From positions 45,140,889 to 45,204,888 of the forward strand of contig JBBCBC010000002.1 of assembly GCA_037126765.1 (NCBI GenBank): 64,000 nt of DNA, given 5' to 3'. This document shows, one piece after another, positions 12,540 to 23,413 of this stretch. Each line of letters opens with the position of its first letter. The stretch's first letter is position 1. The notes beneath the pieces were generated by a model. The model was not told where the DNA came from. It did not search any database and worked only from the letters and a program-made list of their open reading frames with translations. Both the position numbers and the translations under genes were made by a program. The stretch comes from Stenogyne calaminthoides (lineage: Eukaryota > Streptophyta > Magnoliopsida > Lamiales > Lamiaceae).

Positions 12540-12765
12540 ACAATTCACATCAAATCCAAATCCAGGATCTACACTAGTGCAGAATATGAGAATCCGGATG
12601 GTGCAAAAAAGAAATTGAATTCAAGACACGATTTACTGAATTTCGATTTTAAAAACCATGCTCTTTGAGTGGGGAATAGAAAGAAAAACAATTTACCAAC
12701 AAAAGTGGGAACCGAATCTGAAAGCCTATAGAAATGAAACTACCGCTAAAGTGCCAAAGGCTCAG
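12540..12765 (-). promoter_or_regulatory. 5' flank of GEX3, a diverged copy of the ZCCHC8-like gene's 5' flank
   Basis: Blocks shared in the same order and orientation with 6565-6850 include AATCCAGGATC, TCCGGATGGTG, GATTTACTG, GAAATAGAAAGAAAA versus GGAATAGAAAGAAAAA, CAATTTACCAA, GAATCTGAA and GCTAAAGTGCCAA. At 6.8 kb these blocks cover the inferred non-coding first exon and the start of its intron. Here they lie 120-350 bp upstream of the GEX3 start codon, so they may supply its promoter or leader. The copy relationship is seen in sequence; the regulatory role is inferred. Confidence 0.55.
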
Positions 12766-12769
12766 GTAA

Positions 12770-13340
12770 TTCTTGGTGCGCTGACTGTGCCCCGGACAGA
12801 AACGGTTATTTTAGACCTTACAAATTTTATTTAGACTTTAAATAATTATTATATTCTTATTAGGAAAAAATATCTGAAATAAGTTATAAAAAATAAGAAG
12901 AACTAAACTACAGCCGTCATCAGTGCTATAAAATTTATAGAATCTAATTTGACTCTTCTACAACCACTCCACCACTAACTCACTCAAAATATTATACCAA
13001 GACAAAGTAATAATTATGTAATATTAATAACATTAAACTTAAACTTTCTTTTTAATAATTCTGCTCTGGGCAGAATCTGCCCATTTAGCACATTCCGGTT
13101 CAAATTATGTTGCGCCAGGTTAAGTGTGGAAGACTGCATTGGGTGCGCTGTGCGCATGATTGTCCACGATGAGCCACAATATTTTAAACTATATTTAATT
13201 TTGGGTAATTTTACTTGAAAAAATTATATGCATCATTATAATTGTGAAAAGGAATTTCTATTAAATTTTTTTCTTTCCATTTCCGTGGAGCCTAAATTGT
13301 GAAAGAAAATTTAGAAGCTGTGATTTCAAAGTATGACTAT
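12770..13340. other. Intergenic between GEX3 and the gypsy element
   Basis: No gene. A perfect odd palindrome, TGGGCAGAATCTGCCCA, lies near 13065-13083. The target duplication AATAG of the gypsy insertion is at 13341-13345. Confidence 0.5.
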
Positions 13341-13345
13341 AATAG

Positions 13346-14151
13346 TGTTGCAAGTCGTTTTTTAATGAGAATACTATGTGACTAATTTTAAAACAACTCA
13401 CAAACAAAATAAGTACGTATACAATATTACAGTAAATAACAAGAAATTGTTGACCCAGTTCATCAATAAATGACTACTCTGGGGGCATTCCAAGCCATGG
13501 ATGTTATATTGCGAGGTTCAAGTATACAGTACACAATACTACTCGTGGTGAAAACTTCCTTCTATGAAAGATAATGATTTGGAGAATATGTGTGAGTACT
13601 TGGGAATTTTTCTGAACCCTCTTTTTGCTCTTTTTGATTCTACTTATAGTACTTTGACAATCATGTGCTGGTTTGGCAAGCATGAGCTGGAGATTTCGTG
13701 TTTTATGAGAACTCATGTGATGTTGCCACGTTTTCAACATCGTCTCCCTGGTTGACCTTTGTATTTACATGCTTATAAAGCATTCTCCTTGTCGTCCAGA
13801 TGGTTCAGTTAGTGGCTTGGTTTTTATGTCATATGCCCTTTGTATCAACTTTTGCCCGATCGATTTCTCTGCTCGCCCCTTTGACCATATCGTTGGTACA
13901 GGAACATTGTCCTTAACGAGCATACAAGAATGAATATAATGCTCGCCAGACTTGGCGAGCACGCTTGTACGGCTGGCAGGGCGAGCATACTTGTATGGTT
14001 GACAGGGCGAGCATACTTGTATGGTTGACAATCATTATCAAGGCGAACACCTCTCTCCATCGGATTGGACGTGGTTATTTTAATAATTTATCGATACACG
14101 TGTCCCTCTGACGTGTACAAATAAATCGAGGTAAAAACATCGATTCCAACA
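13346..14151 (-). repeat. 3' LTR of the gypsy element (806 bp)
   Basis: It begins TGTTGCAAGTC and ends GATTCCAACA on the plus strand. Relative to the right LTR it has an extra 82 bp at 13731-13812 and an extra 26-bp repeat copy near 13990-14030. A perfect hairpin at 13940-13961 has arms TGCTCGCCA/TGGCGAGCA and loop GACT, and is also in the other LTR. Confidence 0.95.
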
Positions 14152-14166
14152 ATACCCCCCAGTCGG
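14152..14166 (-). other. Polypurine tract of the gypsy element
   Basis: On the minus strand the sequence directly before the 3' LTR reads GACTGGGGGGTAT, a G-rich purine tract in the position expected for plus-strand priming. Confidence 0.65.
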
Positions 14167-14417
14167 GTCGCTTTGTATTCATCATGGGGGCCCGACTGTT
14201 GGTTATATTGAGCGGGTATTCGTAAGTGTCGCCTCGTCTTCTGTGTTAGGTGTAGGGACTAGTGCACAATCAGAAACATCTTTTTCTTTCTCTTCATTCT
14301 CTCTTCTTTCTTTCTTTCTTCACATTCCGTCCCGTCTAAAATTTCCGGCAAGAGCACGCTTATTTAGGCGAAAGATTTCTTCCAGGTAATTACTTTGTAC
14401 CCCCCTTAATTCCAAGT
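14167..14417 (+). promoter_or_regulatory. Putative leader/promoter of the antisense ORF
   Basis: About 100 bp before the antisense start codon there is a CT-rich tract (14279-14325, TTCTCTCTTCTTTCTTTC), common in plant 5' leaders. No clear TATA box was identified; promoter activity is inferred only. Confidence 0.3.
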
Positions 14418-17338
14418 ATGACTTCTCGTTCGAGTTCTACCGCTTCAATAGAGTCAAACCATCATAGTTCCTCTTCCTCATCTTACCGTCCGATCACCCG
14501 TAGTGGTGCTAATGCGCCGGGGATGAACGCCTCGGGTTCAAGATCCCGCTGGCAAATTCGACAACCATTTGCCATTCTTTCGTCGAATTCCAATGATGCC
14601 CTCAATGAATTAGACCGAAATTTAGCCCTCACCGATTTTTTAGATGATTCGGATGAAGATTCTTTATCCCAACCCCAAATAGGATCTAGGGTTGTAGGTA
14701 ATCATGATGTAAATAGGGGTGACGATCATATGAGGGAGGAAATCCCAGTAACTGAAAATGCTAATGAGCCGAACAGAGGAATTGATGGCGAACAGAATAT
14801 GGTGCTCGATATCCCTGTTGATCTTCCTCATAGCCCAACATATACCGAGTATAGTGCTCGCTATGATTTTGAATGACCAGAACAACCTCACAGGACAAGG
14901 GTCGAAAATGAATATCCAGCGAGCAAAATTGCAAGTGTGATCGATGTAGATATGCTCGGCCAATAGTATCGGGATTACGAGACTCCAAAGGATGTGTTTT
15001 TCTGGGCGCCTAGTCCCGATGAGCGAGCAGACCAGCCTCCTGAAGGTTGTGTTGCTGTGAACTTAGATACAATGGAAGCGGGTCTTCGATTCCCACTTCA
15101 TCCAGTTATTACTCGCTTGCTCGTAGAATGGAATATCACCATTACACAGTTGATGCCAAATGGGTGGCATATGATTATGAGTTTCCTAACTCTGTTCGGC
15201 AAAATGAAACATGTGTACTATCCAACAGCAGCAGAACTTACTCGATTAGTTCATTTGTCTCGACCCAAAGGCGAACACGGGTGGTTGTTCATGCAAGTGA
15301 ATGCAAAATGTAAGGTCATCGAGGACGTGCCTAATAAGATCACGGATTGGAAAGAGAAGTTTTGGTTCGTCGGGGGTGATTGGAAAAGTCCTGCTTCAGG
15401 ATGTGAACCAAATGCCCGTTTAGACATCCCCACTGATTTTGGAATCTGTCGAAGTAAGTATTTTTGTTGTTTTACTCTCCTCAGTGAACTGATTTTAACT
15501 TATTTCCTCAATCTCAGGAATTCAAGCAGCCACAGACAAAGAGACAAAAGATGGTTATTTTAGTAGTATCTGGCAAATCGACCTTGAGCCATATTCAGAA
15601 CGTTCGGTGAAAACGTTGAACACTGCTGACCAAAGGAAGAAAGGAGGACTGTACGTGCCTCCTCACCATTTAGTTTCCCTCAATCCAACCGGTAAGGATT
15701 GTCTTTTATATTTGCGAATGTGTTGTGCCTTTTGTACCTGGTTTTTTCCTTCTTCTTTTTTTTTATAATAAATTCTTCTGTCTATAGCTTTCCCTGCTGT
15801 AACTGTTGCCGTAAGCACAACCGAACTCAGATCCAGGCCGAGAGAGATGCTCAACGAGCAAACCGAGGGGAGGCGAGCAGACTGAGAAAGGCAAGCCGAC
15901 CTGCCGCGCCCAGACCGAGCGAGTCGAGTCAGCAGAAAAGGACTACTCATCCTATCGAGCAGGGATCGAGCGACCAGGATCCCTCACTAAAGAGATCCAA
16001 AGGGCTACATGACGATCAAAATCCGATTGCTCCATCGAGCACCGATGTTAATGAGGCGACCCCTACTGCTGAAACGACCAGAATAACTGCCTCTGTGGTC
16101 GGTCCGATCACACATATTGCTGAAATGGAGGTCGGTACATCTACTCCACCCCCTGCAGGACCCCGAACTTGGACTCCTTTAAATTCCCAGCTCCGTTCTC
16201 CCGAGGACAAGTCGTTCATGGGATGGGACCCTACTCGGGTGAACAGGTACGTTTGCTCGCCTGTTGGAGTGTCTATTTGCTCCATCTAATTTGGTCGCTT
16301 AATCATGTCTTTGTTTTTATAACACGCATGTTGAACAGATTGTCGCCTCTGATGCCAGAGTTGAAAAACTATTATTGCTCCCCTACTGTCAGCAACATTC
16401 CTAGCCTTCCCGAGCACGTCCAGAAAGGGAGTGAGACTCCCATTCGAGCATGGACTACTGAGCTTGAAGAGGCCACCAAGGGTCCAACGACTTTGGAAAC
16501 CATGCGGCTTGGTTTAGTGCATCATGACCAATCTTTGGTTCTTCTTGAAAAAGCTTACACCGAATCCGCCCAACTTCAGGCCAAATATGTGACTCTTATC
16601 ACGAGTTTCCAAGAGAAGGTGAACGAGCTGACCAGAGCCCAAGATGAACTGAAGTTGGTTCAAGAACAAGTATCCTCAGCCCAAGCAGAGGCTCGTAAAG
16701 CTCAAGAAGAAGCTCGCCTAGCTCGGGAAGATGCTCGCCAAGCCAGAGAAGAGCTACGCCTTTCTCGGGAGGAGCTGCACTGTAATCGGGAAGAGGTGGC
16801 TGGCATTAGGTAAGTTCAGGATGAGTTGAACGTTGAGCTCCGAAAACTTAAAACAGGTATCGAGGCCGTAGAGTGCGAGAAAACTCTACTCGCCCAACAA
16901 CTCCTCAACGCTGAAGAGACCAACACTCGTCTGGGTCTTGAAAATTCAAAACTGCACACTGAAGAGTATGTTGATTCCATGTCCAATTTCTCATATATAT
17001 GCGCCTTTGTAAATGTCATCCGTTCTGCTAGACAAACACTTACTGCTAACCAGATTACCCCGCTCATAGGCCATCTTGAGAAGTACCTGCTCGACAACCC
17101 CCCGGACCGCAACCTTCCAATATCTGATTTGAGTGATCTGTGCGATTTCTCCAATCTTCCTGATGGGATCGAAATTGATGACCCAATACTGGATGAAGAA
17201 GATGGTCCGGATGATGATGTTGAAGGATCCCCCACTAAACCTCGTCAAGCCGAGCATGGAGTTGATCAGGTGTAGGATGAGCAAGATGGTCTGTTTGATG
17301 CCGAACAGCGTGCACCTGTCGAGGAGCCTACTGTTTAA
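14418..17338 (+). pseudogene. Antisense extra ORF of the Tat element, decayed
   Basis: The frame runs opposite to gag-pol. The N-terminal part (14418-14876) is Ser-rich and acidic with no known domain. Next (about 14960-15454) comes a block with LRFPLHPVITRLLVEWNI and PNGWHMIMSF, matching the plant 'putative gypsy-type transposon' domain found in Tat antisense ORFs. After Lys/Arg-rich and Pro-rich spacers, about 16560-16950 is a long heptad-like coiled coil (repeats of AREDARQAREEL type), then an acidic tail. Three GT-AG introns are visible: 15455-15515, 15691-15787 and 16247-16338. Introns 1 and 3 fit phase; across intron 2 the phase is off by one. In-frame stops at 14874 (TGA), about 14967 (TAG), 16810 (TAA) and 17273 (TAG) are each explained by a C-to-T change. 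The natural end is probably TAA at 17336. Function is unknown. Confidence 0.7.
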
Positions 17339-18530
17339 AATGATATCGAGTGAGATGCTCCTGAAGGAACCGAGTAGACGATGCAAGGGTTGCTTGATCA
17401 GTCACTTCCTCTGACCCCAAACAATGAATTTTTCCCTTGATTTTTACATGTATAATTTTTACTTCTGCTTTTGAACAATTTGCTGTGTTTCCGTTGTGCT
17501 TGCCTGTTGAATAGTTCACTTTGATTCGATTGTGGATGGCTGATTTTGCTAATGAATGGATGATGTTTGTTTTGTTTCCTTTTGTATGCCATTTGTCTTC
17601 TGAAGTTCGAACATGATATGTGCCTATGTTTCAACCTGACTTCTTTGGTTTTTCAATCGTCTTATTTAGTTGTGATTGGATTGGTCGTCTTATTTTGCTG
17701 CAACCAGATGGGTTAACTTATGTGCAACCTCTCCTCTTTCTTTCGTTATCGTCTTATGTTTGCCGCGATCACTATTTTGCTCGGGTCGTCTTATTTAGTT
17801 GCGACCTCGCACCCATCACTCACTTTGTTGCTGGTATCTGTAAGTACGAATTGTTTTGTCAGGTGAACATAAACTTTTGCTCGTTCGTCTTTGTTCGGGT
17901 CGTCCGGCTTAGGTGCGACCATTGATAGGCTTTAACTAGAAAAACTTAACAAACAAAAATGCTTTGCAACACGTTGTTATTCTATTACAACTTTTACATT
18001 TGGAGAAGACTGTTTCTAATACACATAGCACATAGCTATAGACATCGGACTATTGTTTTGCTAGATTCAAAACCTCGTCTTGAAATAGACATGAGCTGAC
18101 CTCATCTCGTTCGCGAAATTGATGTTGACAAGTATGAGGCGGATCAGCCTGTCTACTCTTCTTCAAGTAATATGCTCGAGCAGTAGCAGCATCAGCGTTT
18201 GCCCCTCCTGGACAAGTTGTGATTATGCGAACTGCTGTCTGCATGAGCATATGGCGAGCACGCCTGCTCGCCTATATCAGGCGCGGACAAAAGCCTCTGC
18301 TCGCACCATTCCATCCCCTTGGAGGATGCCTGAGCATCAGCGTCCGCTCGTCGTTTCGTGCGTACGCCACGACATCCCACCCCCACGGAGGAGATTTTTG
18401 GGATGCGTAGGGGACTAGTGATTTACTACTGCATAAGCAGTGGATAAGGTGGAGTGGCAACCATGACTTTGCCGAGCATTTTGAGTCCGTAACGAGCACC
18501 AACCTGTGCTCAGAGTGACAATACCCTATT
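17339..18530. other. Non-coding spacer of the gypsy element
   Basis: This lies between the end of the antisense ORF and the 3' side of pol. It holds a series of short hairpin units (17654-17920) and a perfect hairpin at 18253-18272 (GGCGAGCA, loop CGCC, TGCTCGCC). Open frames here lack known domains. Confidence 0.5.
17654..17920. repeat. Five dispersed 23-25 bp hairpin units
   Basis: Units at about 17654, 17682, 17748, 17784 and 17898 share the core CGTCTTATTTAGTTG or a variant. Complementary ends flank it: CAATC/GATTG, GGT/ACC, ATCG/CGAT, GGTCG/CGACC and GGTCG/CGACC. The ends change together, so pairing is largely kept. The role is unknown. Confidence 0.6.
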
Positions 18531-18597
18531 TAGAAGAAAATACTTCTCCCGATTTGGATGGGCTTTCCCAAATCGAAGGGAAAGTATTTTCCTTCTT
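18531..18597. repeat. Long hairpin near the 3' side of gypsy pol
   Basis: The left arm contains GAAAATACTTCTCCCGATTTGG and pairs with a right arm ending AAAGTATTTTCCTTCTT, with a loop of about 10 bases and few mismatches. It lies about 560 bp beyond the end of integrase on the minus strand, where a 3'-end or regulatory RNA structure would sit. Confidence 0.6.
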
Positions 18598-19159
18598 GAC
18601 TGCGATACGGGGTATAAAGCTCGTACTAGAGCAAGCCCCAGGACACATGATTGAGTCAGCAAAATGATTGCTGAATCGAGTGTCGAAAATTTCGTCTGGA
18701 GGCATACCAAACCAACTATCTCCCGATAACTGAATTTTCTTCTAATATGTTTGCAGTATTTTTTTCCTTTTTCTATCTTTTTCTTCCCCCTTCTTCAGCT
18801 ATCAATATGCTTATTTATACTACTATCCCAAACAAGTGCTGACATATCTAGTTGGTGTTGGTCTTCTTGCTTTAAATCCTCATTTTGACATATGTTCTTG
18901 TCTTTGCCAGTTCTTATTCAAGGATTGACACGTACTTCTTTTGGTTGCCACCGCTTCTCATCTTGTTTTGACACGTATCTTCTATCTTTTAATAATGCTG
19001 ACCAAAAATCCTTCTAAAAGATTCCAAATTTTATGTCAGACACTGTGTGTTCGTCCTTCGTGTTTGTCCTGCTCGTCTTAGCTGAATGGTTGATTATGCT
19101 CGGGTTTTTTTTTTGGAACCCACTAGCTATCGCTTTGACCTCTGACTGTCAGTTGTGCT

Positions 19160-20280
19160 CGCCGTTACTGATAATACTTTTTCAGATTTAACGCATTTCA
19201 CGAATAGGACAACGGAACTCCATTCAAGTCTTCCAAATCATATGCCCCGTTTAACAAATGTCCTGTTACTCTGAATGGACCTTCCCATACTCGGCTGAAC
19301 ACACCACTTAGTACCCCCATTGCTCGTCTTAGAACCAGCTCACCTACGTTGAACCTGCGTGTTCAGACTTTGGAGTTGTAGAACTTTTTTGATCTTTTTT
19401 TATACATAGCGTTCCTGAAACCGGCCTCCATCCTTCTCTCTTCCAACAGATCTGTACTTAGGGCGAGCGCCTGGTCGTTAATGTGCTCTCCAAAACTCAT
19501 TGTCCGATGGCTCAGAATCTTTACTTCTGCCAATATAATAGCTTCCGTACCAAATGCCAGGGCAAACGGGGTTTCCGCAGTTGATGTTCTGAAAGTAGTA
19601 CGATATGCCCATAATATTTCTAGTAACTCTTCAGCCCATCCTCCCCCCTTGGAATTATCAAGTTTAGCCTTGAGGGTATGCTTGATAATTTTATTGACAG
19701 CTTCAACTTGTTCGTTTGACTAGGGGTAGTACGGAGTAGAGTAATGCTTTTTTATGCCCCAACAAGCACAATTCTGTCGGAATTCACTTCCATCGAACTG
19801 TTTGCCATTATCTGTTACCAATGACTGGGGAAGCCCAAAATGAAAAATGATATGTTTCCAAACAAAATTCCACATTCTTTGTTCGGTGGCTTTAACAATG
19901 GCTTCAGCTTCCGCCCATTTAGTATAGTAATCAACGGCAACCACGACATATTTTACTCTCGATGTGTCAGTACGAAACGGGCCAATCAAATCGATTCCCC
20001 ATTTAGCAAATGGCCACGGGCTGTAAACAGACACTAGTTCTTCGGGTGGGCTATGGATAAGTGGGGCGTATACCTGACATTTATGGCATGCGTGGGCATA
20101 CGCGAGCGAATCTTTCTTGAGAGTAGGCCAATAGTAACCTTGTCTGACAATTTTATATGCCAGGACAAGTCCACCTGTATGGTTTCCACATACCCCATCA
20201 TGAATCTGTTCCAGAATCACATGACCCTCTTCAGGAGTAATACATTTCAATAATGGAAGAGAGAAACTTCTTTTGTACAA
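19160..20280 (-). pseudogene. Gypsy integrase region
   Basis: An HHCC zinc-binding head is visible (HDGVCGNH then HACHKCQ). The core has WGIDLIGPF (first Asp), LVTDNGKQF (second Asp) and a downstream Glu. A TAG after STPYYP (about 19722) interrupts the core just before the Glu segment and fits a C-to-T change. The C-terminal part (about 19160-19480) contains FNVGELVLRR and GAYDLEDLNG with one more stop. A catalytic integrase is therefore not expected from this copy. Confidence 0.85.
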
Positions 20281-20344
20281 ATGCCCGTCTAGGATAGTAT
20301 ATCGACCAGCTTGTAATCTGAGGCGAGTAGCTTGTGCTTTATTT

Positions 20345-20947
20345 TCAGGGAAAAAACCTTTTTTGTAAGTAGCTTAAAATTGGAGTCATCCAGGTTTCTT
20401 GTTCACCTGTCACATGGGCGACCACAACTCTGGGAATTGATGGCGAACAAGTCGTAACGACCACAATGTCCGTCGTGTTCGTCACTCCTTCTGCTATTGC
20501 CAATCGTGCCAAAGCATCAGCAAATAAATTATCCAATCGTGGTAATTGTTCTATGTAGACTTGTTCGAATTGCTCAAGCAGCTCCTTTGCTAGTTGCTGA
20601 TATTGTGCCATATGTTCGCCTCGGGCTTCGTACTTGCCTAATACTTGGTATACGATTATTTGGGAATCGCTATAAATCATCAGCCTCTGAATTCCCATTG
20701 TCATAGCCATGTGTAATCCAGCAATCAAAGCTTCGTACTCGGCTTCATTATTTATGGCTGGGAAATCAAAATGGATTATTGTCGTGAAAGTTTGTCGAGT
20801 TGGGCTGATGAGAACCACGCCCGCTCCGGCTCTTGAACTTGTTGATGAACCGTCTACATACATGTGCCATGGTTGGTCAACGCCTCTTTCGGGTATTTGC
20901 GGATATGTCAATTCAACCATGAAATCGGTCATAGCCTGGCCCTTCAT
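20345..20947 (-). pseudogene. Gypsy second (archaeal-type) RNase H
   Basis: The active-site pattern is complete: WHMYVDGSSTSSRAGAGVV (Asp), INNEAEYEALIAGL (Glu), MIYSDSQIIVYQV (Asp) and LFADALARLA (final Asp). This extra RNase H downstream of the usual RT-linked one marks the Tat lineage. The frame ends at a stop after QKRFFP, so it is cut off from integrase. Confidence 0.85.
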
Positions 20948-20982
20948 TGCTGTTCGTGGGGCGAACGTAATGCCAAATTAGC

Positions 20983-21555
20983 CTAACTCCACCGCCCACT
21001 TGAGTAACTTGCCGCAGTGTCTGGTCGGTGGAGAATTTGTCGTAATGGGAATGTGGTTAGCACCTCGACTGAGTGATCGAAAAAATATAGTCGCAGTTTT
21101 TGGACACTAATAACGAGAGCATACACTAGTTTTTCCAATGGAGGGTACCGGAGCTCGGCTTCTTTGAGTACCTGACTTACATAATAAATAGGAAAATGTG
21201 TTGCCCCCTCTGCTCGAACGAGCACAGCGCTAATTGCATGCTCTGATTTGGCAAGATACAAATAAAGTTGTTCATCTGGAACAAGCTTAGATAATGTTTG
21301 AGTATCCGCAAGGTATTGCTTTTAATGACTCAAATGCATTTTGGCAATGCTCTATCCACTGGAATCTCCCTTTCTTTAATGCGTCAAAGAAAGGTTTGCA
21401 TTTATCTCCAGTTCGTGATATTAACCGGTTTATAGAAGCCAAACGTCCAGTTAATTTTTGAACTTCTTTCACACTTCTGGGGGCCTGCATGTCGAGCATA
21501 GCTTGAATCTTTGATGGGTTCCCTTCAATCCCCGTTGACTGACCATATGTCCTAG
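20983..21555 (-). pseudogene. Gypsy reverse transcriptase C-terminus and first RNase H
   Basis: The RT end carries QAPRSVKEVQKLTGRLASINRLISR-type sequence (the thumb/connection region), followed by the RNase H segment with PIYYVSQVLKEAELRYPPLEK and LRQILHRPDTA. A stop after CGYSNII and frame changes separate the two halves. The upstream RT half continues at 30761, on the other side of the nested copia. Confidence 0.85.
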
Positions 21556-21560
21556 GAATT

Positions 21561-23399
21561 TGTTGGGATTATACTGAAAAGTATGCTTTTACTTTGTATA
21601 ATTAAACTGAATTTCGGACTTATTTACTGAATTAAATTGTTTATCACTGATGTTGTAAATATCATTGAATGTTACATATATTTACTGCATAATTGTTCAA
21701 TAAATAGTACGTGTTACATTGTAGTTAATTTAGTGATACCAGATCACAGAAGATTAAATTGACAGTCCCTTGTAACCAAATGTACACCATTCACGACCTA
21801 GATGGAAATGAACAATCCATCGTGAAAGCTTGAAGTGTAACGCTCAGATTGGCTTGTCTTGACCAAGAGATTACACTAGTTCATGTCTAGTGCACTGAAG
21901 AGGACCTACAGGAGGACAAATTCTTCAGAACTGAACTAGGAAGAATTAGACCTCAATGGTTCGTTATTTCTTAATCTTCGTCCCTTAAATAGGATCGCGT
22001 GTGGTTAGTAAGTATTGCTTTGACTTATTACGGGTAGAGAATCAATGAGATTCAATACTTTATATCTTGGGCAATATTATTGGTCACATGTGTTGCTAAG
22101 ATTTAATACGGAGAATCGTGTGCAAGTACGCTTGTTCGATTTGCCCCCTTGGGAAGTTCATACGTTTTATCATACCAAATCTTGCAAGTGGAACTAGTTT
22201 CCGGTATGAGTAATAATGTTGAATCGTTCCTTTACCAAGGATAAAAGATATTAATTAATGGAAAGCTATTTCAGTGGCTTGAATTAATTAATGGGCTAGA
22301 TAATCTTAAACATGGGAAATAATAACCGGGAGCCATATTGACTATAATATGGGTTAAGATGGATAGTGCAATATTAATTATGTAGTGTGATTAATTAATA
22401 TTTATGGGCTTGAATAATACTGTGGCTCAATATTGATAATTCAAGATCCATTGGAAGGTTCAATCTTAATTCTCCTAAAGGCCCCCCAAGTAGCCCAACA
22501 TAAAGTCCAATAACTGAAAAAGGTGTTTAAAAATAAAATAAATTTTGTTGCCTATTTTTCCTTGTTTTTTTTCGAAAATTATGAATAAAATGGGAGAAAG
22601 ATTTTCTTTGAATTTTGTTATGGAATGAAGATATGTATTCTTGGAATACAAGATTATCTCATTAAATTCAAGAAATCTCCCACTTGGTTATTCATATAGA
22701 ATAATTTTGAAAATTTTGAAATATGAGGGAAAGAAAGATTTTCTTGATTTTCTTGAAAAGATATTATGGAAGATATGTATTTCTTGAAATACAAGTATAT
22801 CTCATAAATTCAAGAAGATCCAAATCTTGGAATCTTGATCCTTAATTTCGAAAATTCCATAACAAGATGAGGTGGGATTTTTTGTGGAATATTTTAATTA
22901 TGGAGAAAAGAATATAGGAGATATATTCAAGATTTCTTAGAGATCAAGAAAAGATTTTCCCACATTGGTTTTTTCCCCAAAATTTCGACCACCACCCATC
23001 TATAAATAGGGGATGATTCTTTCATTCCCAAGTACAATTCCATGTGCTGGAAAAATTAGTAAATCCACAAAAGTGGTGCAACAAAGTTTATTTTTCCTTT
23101 TGTTAATTGTTCGCGAGAATCCTTCCACCGGATTGTCGAGCAAGGACTAGGGAATACTTGGGAAGGCTTTTTGGTGTGTTTTCATCGACGAGTTCATTGT
23201 CATTCCAAGAGGTAAGTTCACGTAAACTCGTAGTAATTCCGCATGCGTAGGATTTACGTGAACTGTTTATATGCATTATTTGTTGTTAAATTATTATTTG
23301 AATTAATATATGATTAATTCATGCTAGTAATAATTGTTAGAATTAAATTTGTATTTAAATATTCATCCCGAATGGATCCGGGCAATCAGTTCCCCAACA
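21561..23399 (+). repeat. 5' LTR of the copia element (1839 bp)
   Basis: It begins TGTTGGGATTATACTG and ends CAGTTCCCCAACA. The promoter-like TATAAATAG is at 23001, so transcription probably starts about 30 bp downstream and U3 makes up most of the LTR. The LTR has no coding capacity. Confidence 0.96.
23001..23009 (+). promoter_or_regulatory. TATA box of the copia LTR
   Basis: TATAAATAG is preserved at the same place in the 3' LTR (30357-30365), which supports a functional role in the parent element. Confidence 0.6.
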
Positions 23400-23401
23400 A
23401 T

Positions 23402-23413
23402 TGGTATCAGAGC
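23402..23413 (+). other. Copia primer-binding site (initiator tRNA-Met)
   Basis: TGGTATCAGAGC starts 2 bp after the 5' LTR. This is the usual plant copia site, complementary to the 3' end of initiator methionine tRNA. Confidence 0.95.
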
